Position numbers and translations under genes: made by a program. From Saccharothrix sp. NRRL B-16314 (GTDB lineage: Bacteria > Actinomycetota > Actinomycetes > Mycobacteriales > Pseudonocardiaceae), in NCBI RefSeq assembly GCF_000716595.1, contig NZ_JNXC01000001.1, positions 186,001 through 250,000 of the forward strand: DNA of 64,000 nt. Reading direction: 5' to 3'. The notes under the pieces are model-generated. The model saw only the letters and a program-made list of their open reading frames with translations. It was not told the origin of the DNA and did not search any database. Positions 17,260 to 26,569 of this stretch are shown piece by piece; within the stretch, counting starts at the first letter, position 1; each line of letters starts with the position of its first letter.

Positions 17260-17721
17260 GTGCCAGAGCTGGTGATGCAGCTGACCAGAGCGGGTTTCCT
17301 CGTCCTGCTCTGGTTGTTCGTGTTGGCTGCGCTTCGAGTCGTCCGCTCCGACCTCTACGCGGCGTCGGGGCTCCGCGTGCCGACACCGAAGTTCGGCAGA
17401 GGCGCCGGCAAGGCCGCCCGGGGCAACAAGGCGGCCCGGCAGCTCGTCGTCACGCACGGCGCGCTGGCGGGCACGCGCATCTCCCTGGACGGCAGGCCGA
17501 TCATGATCGGCCGGGCCGACGACTCCACGCTCGTGCTGGACGACGACTTCGCGTCGACCAGGCACGCTCGGTTGTCGATGCGCGGAACCGATTGGTACGT
17601 GGAGGACCTGGGCTCCACCAACGGCACCTATCTCGACCGGGCGAAGGTCACGGCCCCACTCCGGGTCCCGCTCGGCTCCCCGATCCGAATTGGCAAAACG
17701 GTGATCGAGCTGCGCTCATGA
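17260..17721 (+). CDS. fhaB: FHA-domain protein FhaB (FipA)
   Basis: A 153-residue membrane-anchored protein: one N-terminal helix (about 8-25, AGFLVLLWLFVLAALRVV) and an FHA domain (about 60-150) with IGRADDSTLVL, STRHARL and STNGTYLD. The start PELVMQLTRAGFLVLLW matches the family start, so GTG at 17260 is chosen, with AGGAG 12 bases upstream. FhaB relays PknA/B phosphorylation to FtsZ/FtsQ-type division proteins in mycobacteria. It overlaps pstP by four bases. Confidence 0.93.
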   Translation: MPELVMQLTRAGFLVLLWLFVLAALRVVRSDLYAASGLRVPTPKFGRGAGKAARGNKAARQLVVTHGALAGTRISLDGRPIMIGRADDSTLVLDDDFASTRHARLSMRGTDWYVEDLGSTNGTYLDRAKVTAPLRVPLGSPIRIGKTVIELRS

Positions 17722-19130
17722 CCCTCGTCCTCCGATACGCGGCCCGCAGCGACAGGGGCCTGGTCCGCTCGAACAACCAGGACTCCGTGTACGCGGGTCC
17801 GCGCCTGCTCGCGCTCGCCGACGGCATGGGCGGCCACGCCGCGGGCGAGGTCGCCAGCAAGGTGGTGATCGCCGCCCTGGCGCCGCTCGACGACGACGAA
17901 CCGGGCGACGACCTGCTCGGCCAGTTGCGCGACGCGGTGATCTCGGGCAACGGCGCCATCTCCGAACTGGTCCAGAGCGACCCCGACCTGGACGGCATGG
18001 GCACCACGCTCACCGCCGTGCTGTTCGCGGGCACGCGGCTGGGCATGGTGCACATCGGCGACTCGCGCGCCTACATGCTGCGCAACGGCGTGTTCACGCA
18101 GATCACGCACGACGACACGTTCGTCCAGTCGTTGATCGACGAGGGCCGGATCACCGAGGAGGAGGCCGCCACGCACCCGCAGCGCTCGCTGCTGCTGCGC
18201 GCGCTGACCGGCCACGAGGTGGAACCGAGGCTGATGGTGCGGGAGGCCCGACCGGGCGACCGCTACCTGCTGTGCTCGGACGGCCTGTCCGGCGTGGTCA
18301 GCATGGAGACGCTGGACGAGGCGATCCGCATCCCCGATCCGCAGACGTGCGCGGACCGGATGATCGAACTGGCGCTCAAGGGCGGCGGACCCGACAACGT
18401 GACGGTCGTCGTCGCCGACGTGGTCGACGTCGACTTCGGCGAGGACGCCCCGATAGTGGGCGGCGCGGCCGGGGACGGCAGCGAAGACCCACCACCACCG
18501 GACTCGCCCGCCTCGCGGGCGAGTTCCATCACCGGCCCCCGGCCGATCCCGCAGCGGGTCGAGCCGATGCAGCCGCCACCGGACCCCCGGCGGGCGCGCA
18601 ACAACCGGCTGAAGGCGCTCGCGCTGGTGGTGTTCCTGCTCCTGATGCTGGTCGCGGCCGGTCTGGGCATCCGCTGGTACGTGCTGCGCCAGTACTACGT
18701 CGGCACGAACGCGGACAGCGGCGAGGTGTCGGTGTTCCGCGGCGTGACCGGCAGCGTGTTCGGCTTCGACCTGCACAGCCGGGTGGAGGGCTCGTGCCCG
18801 CCGGGAGCGCAGGCGTGCGAGCCGATCACGGTGGACGACCTGAAGGTGGCCACCCGGGACGTGGTGCGCAACGGCATCACCGACGTGGACGGCCTGGAGG
18901 GCGCCCGGGAGGCGATCCGCAGGCTGCGCACGGAGCAGACGCTGCCGCTGTGCTCGAAGGAGACCACGGAGAACACCGCGGGCACGTCCACGATCGAGGC
19001 ACCGCCGACGACCGCGACCGAGACGCCACCGGCGACCTCGTCCGCGGCGCCGGCGACCACCACGGTGGAGGGGACCCCCCTCACCACGCCCGTGCAGAAG
19101 CCGGGCACGGATTGTCGAAAGGGTCAGTAG
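17718..19130 (+). CDS. pstP: PP2C-family Ser/Thr phosphatase PstP
   Basis: A 470-residue protein. The cytoplasmic PP2C domain covers about 1-235 with the metal-binding motifs RSNNQDSVY, LADGMGGHAAGE, HIGDSRAYM and GGPDNVTVVV. A Pro-rich linker, one transmembrane helix (about 296-320) and an extracellular C-terminal domain with a Thr/Pro tail follow. It dephosphorylates PknA, PknB and their targets. The ATG overlaps the fhaB stop (ATGA). Confidence 0.95.
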   Translation: MTLVLRYAARSDRGLVRSNNQDSVYAGPRLLALADGMGGHAAGEVASKVVIAALAPLDDDEPGDDLLGQLRDAVISGNGAISELVQSDPDLDGMGTTLTAVLFAGTRLGMVHIGDSRAYMLRNGVFTQITHDDTFVQSLIDEGRITEEEAATHPQRSLLLRALTGHEVEPRLMVREARPGDRYLLCSDGLSGVVSMETLDEAIRIPDPQTCADRMIELALKGGGPDNVTVVVADVVDVDFGEDAPIVGGAAGDGSEDPPPPDSPASRASSITGPRPIPQRVEPMQPPPDPRRARNNRLKALALVVFLLLMLVAAGLGIRWYVLRQYYVGTNADSGEVSVFRGVTGSVFGFDLHSRVEGSCPPGAQACEPITVDDLKVATRDVVRNGITDVDGLEGAREAIRRLRTEQTLPLCSKETTENTAGTSTIEAPPTTATETPPATSSAAPATTTVEGTPLTTPVQKPGTDCRKGQ

Positions 19131-19134
19131 TCGC

Positions 19135-20598
19135 ATGGGTTCGCCGGTTCCCGGCGCGGAGGGCACACCGCTCGCGGCGGCGAGCAGCACGTCGCCCGGC
19201 TTGAGGCCGCCCACGCGACGCAGCACGGAACTGTTCATGCTCGCGTTCGCCGCGATGCTGGTCACGGGCGCACTGATCCTGGTGGAGGCCAACCAGGAGC
19301 AGGAACTCAGCATGCGCATCCTGTGGCTGGGTCTGGCGTACCTGGGGCTGCTGACCGTGGCGCACCTCGCGGTGCGCAAGTGGGCGCCCTACGCCGATCC
19401 GGTGATCATGCCGTGCGTCGCGCTGCTGAACGGCCTGGGCCTGGTCATGATCCACCGGATCGACCTGGCCATGGCGGACGTGAAGCTGCCCGGCAACCAG
19501 GTGTGGTCCTCGGCAGCGCCCAAGCAGGTGCTGTGGACGGCGATCGCCCTGGTGCTGTTCTGCACGGTGCTGAAAGTGCTGTCCGACCACCGCACGCTGG
19601 CGCGCTACGGCTACACCGCGGGCCTGCTCGGCCTGGTCGCGCTGGTGCTGCCGGGCGTGCTGCCGAGCTTCATCGCACCGGAGATCAACGGCGCGAAGAT
19701 CTGGCTGAGCTTCGGCGCGTTCTCCATCCAGCCGGGCGAGTTCGCCAAGATCCTGCTGATGGTCTTCTTCGCCGCGTTCCTGGTGTCGAAGCGGGACCTG
19801 TTCACCATCGCGGGCCGCCGGGTGGTGGGGCTGGACCTGCCGCGCGCCCGCGACCTGGGTCCGCTGATCGCCGCGTGGGCGGTCGGCGTGAGCATCATGG
19901 TGCTCCAGAAGGACCTGGGCAGCTCGCTGCTGTTCTTCGGCATCGTGCTGGTGCTGCTGTACGTGGCGACCGAGCGGGCCGCGTGGGTCGTGCTGGGCGT
20001 GATGATGTTCTGCGTCGGCGCGGTCGTGGCGTGGAAGCTGTTCGGGCACGTCCAGATCCGGGTGCAGAACTGGCTGGACCCGTTCGCCGACCCGTCGGGC
20101 ACGGGTTACCAGATCGTGCAGTCGTTGTTCGGGCTCGGCACGGGCGGGCTGTTCGGCGCGGGCCTGGGCGGTGGGCGGCCGGACCAGATCCCGGAGGCCA
20201 ACACCGACTTCATCACCGCCGTGATCGGCGAGGAGCTGGGCTTCGTCGGGCTGGCCGCGGTGCTGCTGATCTACATGGTGTTCGCGATGCGGGGCCTGCG
20301 CACCGCGCTGTCGGTTCGGGACACGTTCGGCAAGTTGCTCGGCGGTGGCCTGGCGTTCGCCGTGGCGTTCCAGATCTTCATCGTCGTCGGCGGCGTGACG
20401 AAGCTGATCCCGATGACCGGCATCACCGCGCCGTTCCTGTCCAAGGGCGGTTCGTCGCTGCTGGCCAACTACATCCTGGTCGCGTTGCTGCTGCGGATCT
20501 CGGACGCGGCACGCGCGCCGAAGACGACGCCGAAGCCGCGCCCGCAGCAACCGGCCATCGCCGACCAGTTCACAGTCATGGTGGAGCGTCCGAAATGA
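19135..20598 (+). CDS. rodA: SEDS-family peptidoglycan glycosyltransferase RodA/FtsW
   Basis: A 487-residue SEDS protein with ten or more helices. The catalytic-region signatures [19 protein letters not shown] ([18 protein letters not shown]), [12 protein letters not shown], and PNTDFI-like [26 protein letters not shown] are intact. It polymerises lipid II for elongation with PbpA. It starts four bases after pstP and overlaps pbpA. Confidence 0.95.
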   Translation: MGSPVPGAEGTPLAAASSTSPGLRPPTRRSTELFMLAFAAMLVTGALILVEANQEQELSMRILWLGLAYLGLLTVAHLAVRKWAPYADPVIMPCVALLNGLGLVMIHRIDLAMADVKLPGNQVWSSAAPKQVLWTAIALVLFCTVLKVLSDHRTLARYGYTAGLLGLVALVLPGVLPSFIAPEINGAKIWLSFGAFSIQPGEFAKILLMVFFAAFLVSKRDLFTIAGRRVVGLDLPRARDLGPLIAAWAVGVSIMVLQKDLGSSLLFFGIVLVLLYVATERAAWVVLGVMMFCVGAVVAWKLFGHVQIRVQNWLDPFADPSGTGYQIVQSLFGLGTGGLFGAGLGGGRPDQIPEANTDFITAVIGEELGFVGLAAVLLIYMVFAMRGLRTALSVRDTFGKLLGGGLAFAVAFQIFIVVGGVTKLIPMTGITAPFLSKGGSSLLANYILVALLLRISDAARAPKTTPKPRPQQPAIADQFTVMVERPK

Positions 20599-22058
20599 AC
20601 ACACCGCTCCGCCGGGTCGGCCTCGCCATGATGGCGATGATGCTGCTGCTGTTGGGCAACGCCACGTACGTGCAGGTCATCAAGGCCGACGACTACCGCA
20701 AGGACCCGTTGAACCGGCGGGTGATCCTGGACCAGTACTCGCGCGAACGCGGGCAGATCATCGCGGCCGACAGCACGCCGCTGGCCGGGGTGGAGAAGAC
20801 CAACGACCGGCTGCGGTACCTGCGCACCTACCCGAACGGCCCCGCGTTCGCGCCGGTCACCGGCTACTTCTCCACGATCTACGGCGCCGGCGGGATGGAA
20901 CGCGCCGAGGACGACCTGCTCAACGGCTCGGACGACCGGCTGTTCGCGCGCCGGGTGTCCGACCTGATCACCGGCCGCGACCCCAAGGGCGGCAGCCTCC
21001 AGCTGACGATCGACGCGAAGCTCCAGCAGGTGGCGTACGAGCGGCTCAACGGCGTGACCGGCACGGTCGTCGCGATCCGACCGCAGACCGGGGAGATCCT
21101 GGCCATGGCCAGCACCCCGTCCTACGACCCGAACGTGCTCGCGAGCCACGACGTGGACGTGCAGGAAGAGGCGTGGAAGGCGCTCGACGCGGACGAGTCG
21201 AAGCCGATGCTGAACCGCGCGGTGCGCGAGAACTACCCGCCCGGGTCGACGTTCAAGCTGGTGGTGACCGCGGCGGCGCTGGCCGAGGGCAAGACCAAGG
21301 ACAGCGAGGTCGACGGCCGGCCGGTGATCACCCTGCCGGGCACGAACACCCCGCTGCCCAACTTCAACGACACCACCTGCGGCAACGGCGTCACCGCCAC
21401 CCTCGAAGAGGCGCTGGCCAAGTCGTGCAACACGGCGTTCGCGGTGCTGGCGAACGAGCTGGGCGCGGAGAAGCTGCGCGACCAGGCGGCCAAGTTCGGC
21501 ATCGGCGAGCAGGACCTGACGATCCCGCTGTCGGTGGTGCCGTCGACGCTCGGCCCCGTCGCGGACAAGCCGTCGATCTACCAGACCGGCATCGGCCAGA
21601 AGGACGTCCGGGTGACGCCGCTGGTCAACGCCATGATGGCGGCGACCATCGCGAACGGCGGCGTGCGGATGCAGCCGCACCTGATCGGCAAGGTCCTCGC
21701 GCCCGACCTCCAGGTGATCAGCGAGACCAAGCCGGACGAGGTCGACGAGGCGATGGACCCCGACCACGCCCTCGCGCTGCGCGACATGATGATCAAGTCG
21801 GAGAACAACACCGGCGGCGGCGGCAAGCTCAACGGCGTGACCATCGCGTCCAAGACGGGCACCGCCGAGCACGGCGAGGACGTGAAGTCGACCAACCCGC
21901 ACGCCTGGTACGTGGCGTTCGCCCCGGCCGAGAAGCCGGAGATCGCGATCGCGGTCATCGTGGAGAACGGCGGCCAGCAGGGCCTCTCGGCGACGGGTGG
22001 CCGGGTCGCCGCACCGATCGGCCGCGCGGTCATCGGCGCTTACCTCGGGGGCCGCTGA
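20595..22058 (+). CDS. pbpA: class B penicillin-binding protein PbpA
   Basis: A 487-residue transpeptidase: N-terminal membrane helix (about 8-28), non-catalytic domain, and transpeptidase domain with STFK (218-221), SCN (277-279) and KTG (420-422), all intact. It cross-links the glycan made by the cotranscribed RodA. ATG overlaps the rodA stop by four bases; its stop shares one base with the pknA start. Confidence 0.95.
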   Translation: MNTPLRRVGLAMMAMMLLLLGNATYVQVIKADDYRKDPLNRRVILDQYSRERGQIIAADSTPLAGVEKTNDRLRYLRTYPNGPAFAPVTGYFSTIYGAGGMERAEDDLLNGSDDRLFARRVSDLITGRDPKGGSLQLTIDAKLQQVAYERLNGVTGTVVAIRPQTGEILAMASTPSYDPNVLASHDVDVQEEAWKALDADESKPMLNRAVRENYPPGSTFKLVVTAAALAEGKTKDSEVDGRPVITLPGTNTPLPNFNDTTCGNGVTATLEEALAKSCNTAFAVLANELGAEKLRDQAAKFGIGEQDLTIPLSVVPSTLGPVADKPSIYQTGIGQKDVRVTPLVNAMMAATIANGGVRMQPHLIGKVLAPDLQVISETKPDEVDEAMDPDHALALRDMMIKSENNTGGGGKLNGVTIASKTGTAEHGEDVKSTNPHAWYVAFAPAEKPEIAIAVIVENGGQQGLSATGGRVAAPIGRAVIGAYLGGR

Positions 22059-23485
22059 TGCTGACCTCCGGCCAGTTGCTCGCCGAGCGGTACCGCCTGA
22101 GCAGGCGGATCGCGGTCGGCGGCATGGGCGAGGTCTGGGAGGCCGACGACACCAGGCTCGACCGCAAGGTCGCCGTGAAGGTGCTGAAAGCCGAGCTGAG
22201 CGGTGACGCCGAGTTCCTGAACAGGTTCCGGATCGAGGCGCGCACCACCGCGTCGCTCAACCACCCCGGTATCGCCTCGGTGCACGACTACGGCGAGACC
22301 GCGTCCATCCCGGACGGGCCGGAGGACACCGCGTACCTGGTGATGGAGCTGGTCGAGGGCGAGCCGCTGGCCGCGATCATCGCCCGTGGCAGGCTCGGCG
22401 CGGACCGCACGCTCGACCTGCTGGAGCAGGCGGGCAACGCGCTCCAGGCGGCGCACGAGCGCGGGCTGGTGCACCGGGACGTCAAGCCGGGCAACATCAT
22501 GGTGACGCCGGTGGGCAAGGTGAAGATCACCGACTTCGGCATCGCGAAGGCCGCCGACGCGGCGCCGGTCACACACAGCGGCATGGTGATGGGCACCGCC
22601 CACTACATCGCGCCGGAGCAGGCCCTCGGTCACGCCGCCGAACCGGCGTCGGACGTGTACGCGCTGGCGGTTTGCGGCTACGAGTGCCTGACCGGTCACC
22701 GACCGTTCCTGTCCGAGAACGCGGTGACGGTCGCGATGATGCACATCCGGGACATGGCGCCGCCGCTGCCGCCGGACGTGCCGCCGGGCCCGCGGGCGCT
22801 GATCGAGGCGACGCTGGTCAAGGACCCCCGCCAGCGCTACCGCAACGGCGGCGAGTTCGCGTCCGCGGTGGGCGCGGTGCGCGCCGGCCAGCCGCTGCCC
22901 GCGCCGTCCGGCCTCGCGATGGCCGTCGGCGCGCCGCCCCTGGCTCCCGCGATGCCCCAGGCGCCCGCTCAGCCGACCCACCCGGGAATCCCGGTCACGC
23001 ACCCCGGATCACGTCCGGGGATGCAGCCGGTGCCGCCCGTGGTGAACACTCCGCACACGGGCGCTTTCCGTCCGTTGCCCTCCGGCCCTCGACCACCGGG
23101 GCGATACCGTGCCGTCGTGTGGGTTATGGTCGCTGTGCTGGTGGTCGCGCTGCTCGTGCTGGGCGTCGTCGTCCTCCGCTGGGTGCTGAAGGACGAGGTG
23201 CCTGGTGGAGCGAGCCTGCAAGGCACCACGAGTGCCCGCCCGTTGGACGACTCCACCGATCGGCTCCCCGGCAAACCCAAGGTGACGATCACGGAGTCGG
23301 ACTACGTCGACCTGCCGGTGGACGAGGTCGCCACGACGCTCACCGGGTACGGCTTGGCGCCCGAGGTGCACTCCGACGACGGAGGCGTGCCGCGGGACCT
23401 CGAGCGGTGCCTGGTGTCCGACGTGACACCGAGCGGAGAGGTTGCGATCGGCTCACGGGTCACGGTGACGTGTGTACCGACTTGA
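22058..23485 (+). CDS. pknA: Ser/Thr protein kinase PknA
   Basis: A 475-residue Hanks-type kinase. Residues 12-270 carry the glycine loop [13 protein letters not shown] lysine K41, HRDVKPGN with catalytic D141, and DFG (159-161). A Pro-rich juxtamembrane linker leads to one helix (about 350-377) and an extracellular stretch of about 95 residues that ends in a PASTA-like unit ([17 protein letters not shown]). Mycobacterial PknA lacks such a domain. It controls elongation and division with PknB. Confidence 0.94.
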   Translation: MLTSGQLLAERYRLSRRIAVGGMGEVWEADDTRLDRKVAVKVLKAELSGDAEFLNRFRIEARTTASLNHPGIASVHDYGETASIPDGPEDTAYLVMELVEGEPLAAIIARGRLGADRTLDLLEQAGNALQAAHERGLVHRDVKPGNIMVTPVGKVKITDFGIAKAADAAPVTHSGMVMGTAHYIAPEQALGHAAEPASDVYALAVCGYECLTGHRPFLSENAVTVAMMHIRDMAPPLPPDVPPGPRALIEATLVKDPRQRYRNGGEFASAVGAVRAGQPLPAPSGLAMAVGAPPLAPAMPQAPAQPTHPGIPVTHPGSRPGMQPVPPVVNTPHTGAFRPLPSGPRPPGRYRAVVWVMVAVLVVALLVLGVVVLRWVLKDEVPGGASLQGTTSARPLDDSTDRLPGKPKVTITESDYVDLPVDEVATTLTGYGLAPEVHSDDGGVPRDLERCLVSDVTPSGEVAIGSRVTVTCVPT

Positions 23486-23557
23486 CGGTGAAACGGTACG
23501 AAAGCGAACGCAAGGCTTGATGGTGAGACCGTTGACGAGGAGCGGGACGAAGCACTG

Positions 23558-25561
23558 ATGAGCACTCCGCGACTGCTCTCCAACCGCTACGAACTGGGTG
23601 AGACCCTCGGCTACGGCGGCATGTCGGAGGTGCACAAGGGCCGGGACGTCCGACTCGGCCGGGACGTGGCCATCAAAGTCCTGCGCGCCGACCTCGCCCG
23701 CGACACCCAGTTCCAGGAGCGGTTCCGGCGGGAGGCCCAGAACTCGGCGGCGCTGAACCACCCCGCCATCGTCGCGGTCTACGACACCGGTGAGACCCAG
23801 ACCGAGTACGGCCCGCTGCCCTACATCGTGATGGAGTTCGTCGACGGCCGCACGCTGCGCGACATCGTGAAGACGCAGGGGCCGCTGTCGGGCAAGCGGG
23901 CGATGGAGGTCATGGCCGACGTGTCGGCCGCGCTGGACTTCAGCCACCGGCACGGCATCGTGCACCGGGACGTGAAGCCCGCCAACGTCATGATCACCCG
24001 GGCCGGCGCGGTGAAGGTGATGGACTTCGGCATCGCCCGCGCGGTGCACGACGGCCAGGCCGCCGTGACCCAGACGGCCGCGGTGATAGGGACCGCTCAG
24101 TACCTCTCACCGGAGCAGGCGCGCGGCGAGGCCGTGGACGGCCGTTCCGACGTGTACGCGTCCGGCTGCGTGCTGTTCGAGCTGCTGACCGGCGAGCCGC
24201 CGTTCACCGGCGACTCGCCCGTGGCGGTGGCCTACCAGCACGTGCGGGAAGAACCGAAGTCCCCGTCGTCGCTTAACCCGAAGGTGACGCCCGCGCTGGA
24301 CTCGATCGTGCTGAAGGCGATGGCGAAGGGACCGGCCAACCGCTACCAGTCCGCCGCCGAGATGCGCGCCGACCTGGTGCGCGTGCTGTCCGGCCAGCGC
24401 CCGTCCGCGCCCGCCGTGATGACGCCCGAGGACCGCACCGCGGTGCTCAACCAGACTTCGTCGCCGCGCACCGAGGTCGCGTCGAGCGGCGGTCGGCACC
24501 GGCCGGCGCAGCAGCGCGACGAGCCGGACGACTACGACCCGTTGGCCGAGGAAGAGGCGGAGCGGAAGGCGCGGCGCAAGAAGGCGATCATGGTCACCGT
24601 GGTCGTGCTGCTGTGCATCGCCGTGCTCGCGCTCGCCACGTGGATCACCACGACGCTGATGAACAGCGGCGACGGCAACAACGCGGCGACCGAGAAGGTC
24701 CCCGTGCCCGCGCTGGTCGGCAAGCAGCAGACGGTGGCGCAGGCCGACCTGGAGGCGCTGGAGCTGCGCTGGGTCGTCGAGATGCTGCCGTGCCAGCCGG
24801 GGCCCGAGCCGACCTGCACCGCCGACCAGATCGGCAAGGTGATCTCGTCCGACCCACCGGCGAACCGCGAGGTGGAGAAGCGCACCGAGATCAAGCTGGT
24901 GATCGGCACGAACCCGCAGCCCGCGCCGGTGCCGGACGTGATGAACCTGCTGCCGCAGGACGCGCAGAAGAAGCTGTCGGCCGAGGGCTGGGTCTACCAG
25001 CAGGCCACCGAGACCGTCGAGACCGACGACCCGAACCTCGTCGGCAAGGTGGTCGAGCAGAGCCCGGCCTCCGGCACCACCGCGCCCAAGGGCAGCGCGA
25101 TCACCGTGAAGCTGGGCAAGGCCCCGGAGACCATCCAGCTGCCCGACGTGACCGGGCAGACGCTCGAGAACGCCAGGGCCACGCTGGAGGGCAGCGGGTT
25201 CAAGGTGCAGACCAAGGAAGTCGACAGCCTCGAGGACCTGAACGAGGTGGTCGCCCAGAACCCCGCGCCGGGACGGGCCGAGAAGAACACGCTGGTCACG
25301 TTGAGCGTGTCGAAGAACAACCAGTTCAAGATGCCCGACCTGCGCGGCCTCACCGAGAACCAGGCCCGGTCGAAGCTCGCCCAGGCCGGCTGGACCGGCA
25401 ACGACCTGGTGATCAGCGAGAAGGTGCCGGTCTCCGACCTGGGCCAGGACAAGAAGATCCAGAAGCAGGAGATCGCGACCGACGCGCCGGTGGGCAAGAC
25501 CGCTCGGATCAACGTGTCGATGGGCGACTTCAAGATCGGCACGACGACCCCGACCAGGTAG
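23558..25561 (+). CDS. pknB: Ser/Thr protein kinase PknB with four PASTA domains
   Basis: A 667-residue kinase. Kinase domain 11-280 with K40, HRDVKPAN (D138), DFG (156-158) and activation-loop threonines T171/T173 as in mycobacterial PknB. Transmembrane helix about 343-368. The outside part holds four PASTA units starting near PALVGKQQTVAQADLE, PDVMNLLPQDAQKKL, PDVTGQTLENARATLE and PDLRGLTENQARSKL, which sense muropeptides/lipid II. Targets in this window may include CwlM, PbpA and FhaB. Confidence 0.96.
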   Translation: MSTPRLLSNRYELGETLGYGGMSEVHKGRDVRLGRDVAIKVLRADLARDTQFQERFRREAQNSAALNHPAIVAVYDTGETQTEYGPLPYIVMEFVDGRTLRDIVKTQGPLSGKRAMEVMADVSAALDFSHRHGIVHRDVKPANVMITRAGAVKVMDFGIARAVHDGQAAVTQTAAVIGTAQYLSPEQARGEAVDGRSDVYASGCVLFELLTGEPPFTGDSPVAVAYQHVREEPKSPSSLNPKVTPALDSIVLKAMAKGPANRYQSAAEMRADLVRVLSGQRPSAPAVMTPEDRTAVLNQTSSPRTEVASSGGRHRPAQQRDEPDDYDPLAEEEAERKARRKKAIMVTVVVLLCIAVLALATWITTTLMNSGDGNNAATEKVPVPALVGKQQTVAQADLEALELRWVVEMLPCQPGPEPTCTADQIGKVISSDPPANREVEKRTEIKLVIGTNPQPAPVPDVMNLLPQDAQKKLSAEGWVYQQATETVETDDPNLVGKVVEQSPASGTTAPKGSAITVKLGKAPETIQLPDVTGQTLENARATLEGSGFKVQTKEVDSLEDLNEVVAQNPAPGRAEKNTLVTLSVSKNNQFKMPDLRGLTENQARSKLAQAGWTGNDLVISEKVPVSDLGQDKKIQKQEIATDAPVGKTARINVSMGDFKIGTTTPTR

Positions 25562-25572
25562 CGGCCTGACAA

Positions 25573-25610
25573 CGGCGATGGCCCCCTCCGCGCGGAGGGG
25601 GCCATCGCCG
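25573..25610. terminator. strong palindromic terminator after pknB
   Basis: A 38-base perfect palindrome (19-bp arms, CGGCGATGGCCCCCTCCGC) between the convergent pknB and trpG/pabA genes; it would end both operons. Confidence 0.85.
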
Positions 25611-25612
25611 TA

Positions 25613-25722
25613 TCGGGGCTTGCTCGTTATCGGGGCTTGTTCGTGGTGGGGCTTGCTCGTGCCGGGCTTCGCTTCTTCGGCCGGCGTACTTCAGCCGGCC
25701 TACTTCGGCCGGCCTACTTCTG
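25613..25722. repeat. short direct repeats between pknB terminator and trpG
   Basis: Two copies of TATCGGGGCTTGYTCGT (25612-25645 region), a degenerate third, then three copies of GCCGGCSTACTTC. The last copy includes the trpG/pabA stop codon. No coding capacity is evident. Confidence 0.6.
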
Positions 25723-26358
25723 CCGGGCCGCCGCGGCGAGCTGGCGCATGCCGTTCTCCAAGTGCGCCACGGTCGTCTCCGGCACCTCGAAACCGCACAC
25801 CGCGAGCCAGTTCGCCAGCATCCGGTGACCGCCGTCGGTCAGCACCGACTCGGGGTGGAACTGGACGCCCTCCACCGGCAGTTCACGGTGGCGCATCGCC
25901 ATGACCACACCGGACTCGGTGCGGCCGGTCACCTCGAACTCGGCCGGGATGGTGTCCGGCAGCACGGTCAGCGAGTGGTAGCGGGTCGCGGTGAACGGGT
26001 CCGGCACGCCGGCCAGCACGCCGCTGCCGTCGTGGTGCACCACGCTGGTCTTGCCGTGCAGCAGCTCGGGCGCGAGGTCGACCGTGCCGCCCCAGACCGC
26101 GCCGATCGCCTGGTGGCCGAGGCACACCCCGAACACCGGAACGCCATGGTCCGCGCAGTGGCGGATGACGTCCATGCTCCGACCCGCCTTGTCCGGCGTG
26201 CTGGGGCCCGGACTGACGAGGACGCCGCCGACCTCGCCGATCTCGTCCAGCTCGACGGCGTCGTTGCGCCGCACCACGCACTCGACCCCGAGCTGGGCCA
26301 GGTACTGGACGAGGTTGTAGACGAAGCTGTCGTAGTTGTCGACCACGAGCACGCGCAT
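25714..26358 (-). CDS. trpG: glutamine amidotransferase, anthranilate/aminodeoxychorismate synthase component II
   Basis: A 214-residue class I glutamine amidotransferase. The nucleophile is in GVCLGHQ (about residue 79) and the His-Glu pair in FHPES (about 170). It supplies ammonia to anthranilate synthase or to aminodeoxychorismate synthase (folate); TrpG and PabA cannot be told apart here. Its place next to pknB is the same as in mycobacteria (trpG, Rv0013). Same strand as the sortase operon, 52 bases behind a small membrane protein gene. Confidence 0.93.
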   Translation of the reverse strand: MRVLVVDNYDSFVYNLVQYLAQLGVECVVRRNDAVELDEIGEVGGVLVSPGPSTPDKAGRSMDVIRHCADHGVPVFGVCLGHQAIGAVWGGTVDLAPELLHGKTSVVHHDGSGVLAGVPDPFTATRYHSLTVLPDTIPAEFEVTGRTESGVVMAMRHRELPVEGVQFHPESVLTDGGHRMLANWLAVCGFEVPETTVAHLENGMRQLAAAARQK

Positions 26359-26410
26359 GCCGTCAGCCTAGCTGTGACAAACTTCGCGCCCGAAGTGATA
26401 TCGACTGCGG

Positions 26411-26569
26411 CTACTGGGGCGTCGTCACGTTGTTGAACGGCAGTTTCGGCTCCGCCCACGGGAACACCACGAACATCAGCAGCGCCACCACGCCGGCCAC
26501 GAGCACCAGCGCTTCGAGGACGCGCACGGGCAGCGGACCGGGTAGGTGCCGCCAGATCCACCCGTACAT
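26411..26569 (-). CDS. small membrane protein coupled to the sortase gene
   Basis: A 52-residue protein with one hydrophobic helix (about 18-36, EALVLVAGVVALLMFVVFPW). The ATG shares its A with the sortase TGA stop (TGATG), so translation is coupled. It occurs at this place in related genomes; its role is unknown, perhaps assisting the sortase. Confidence 0.75.
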   Translation of the reverse strand: MYGWIWRHLPGPLPVRVLEALVLVAGVVALLMFVVFPWAEPKLPFNNVTTPQ

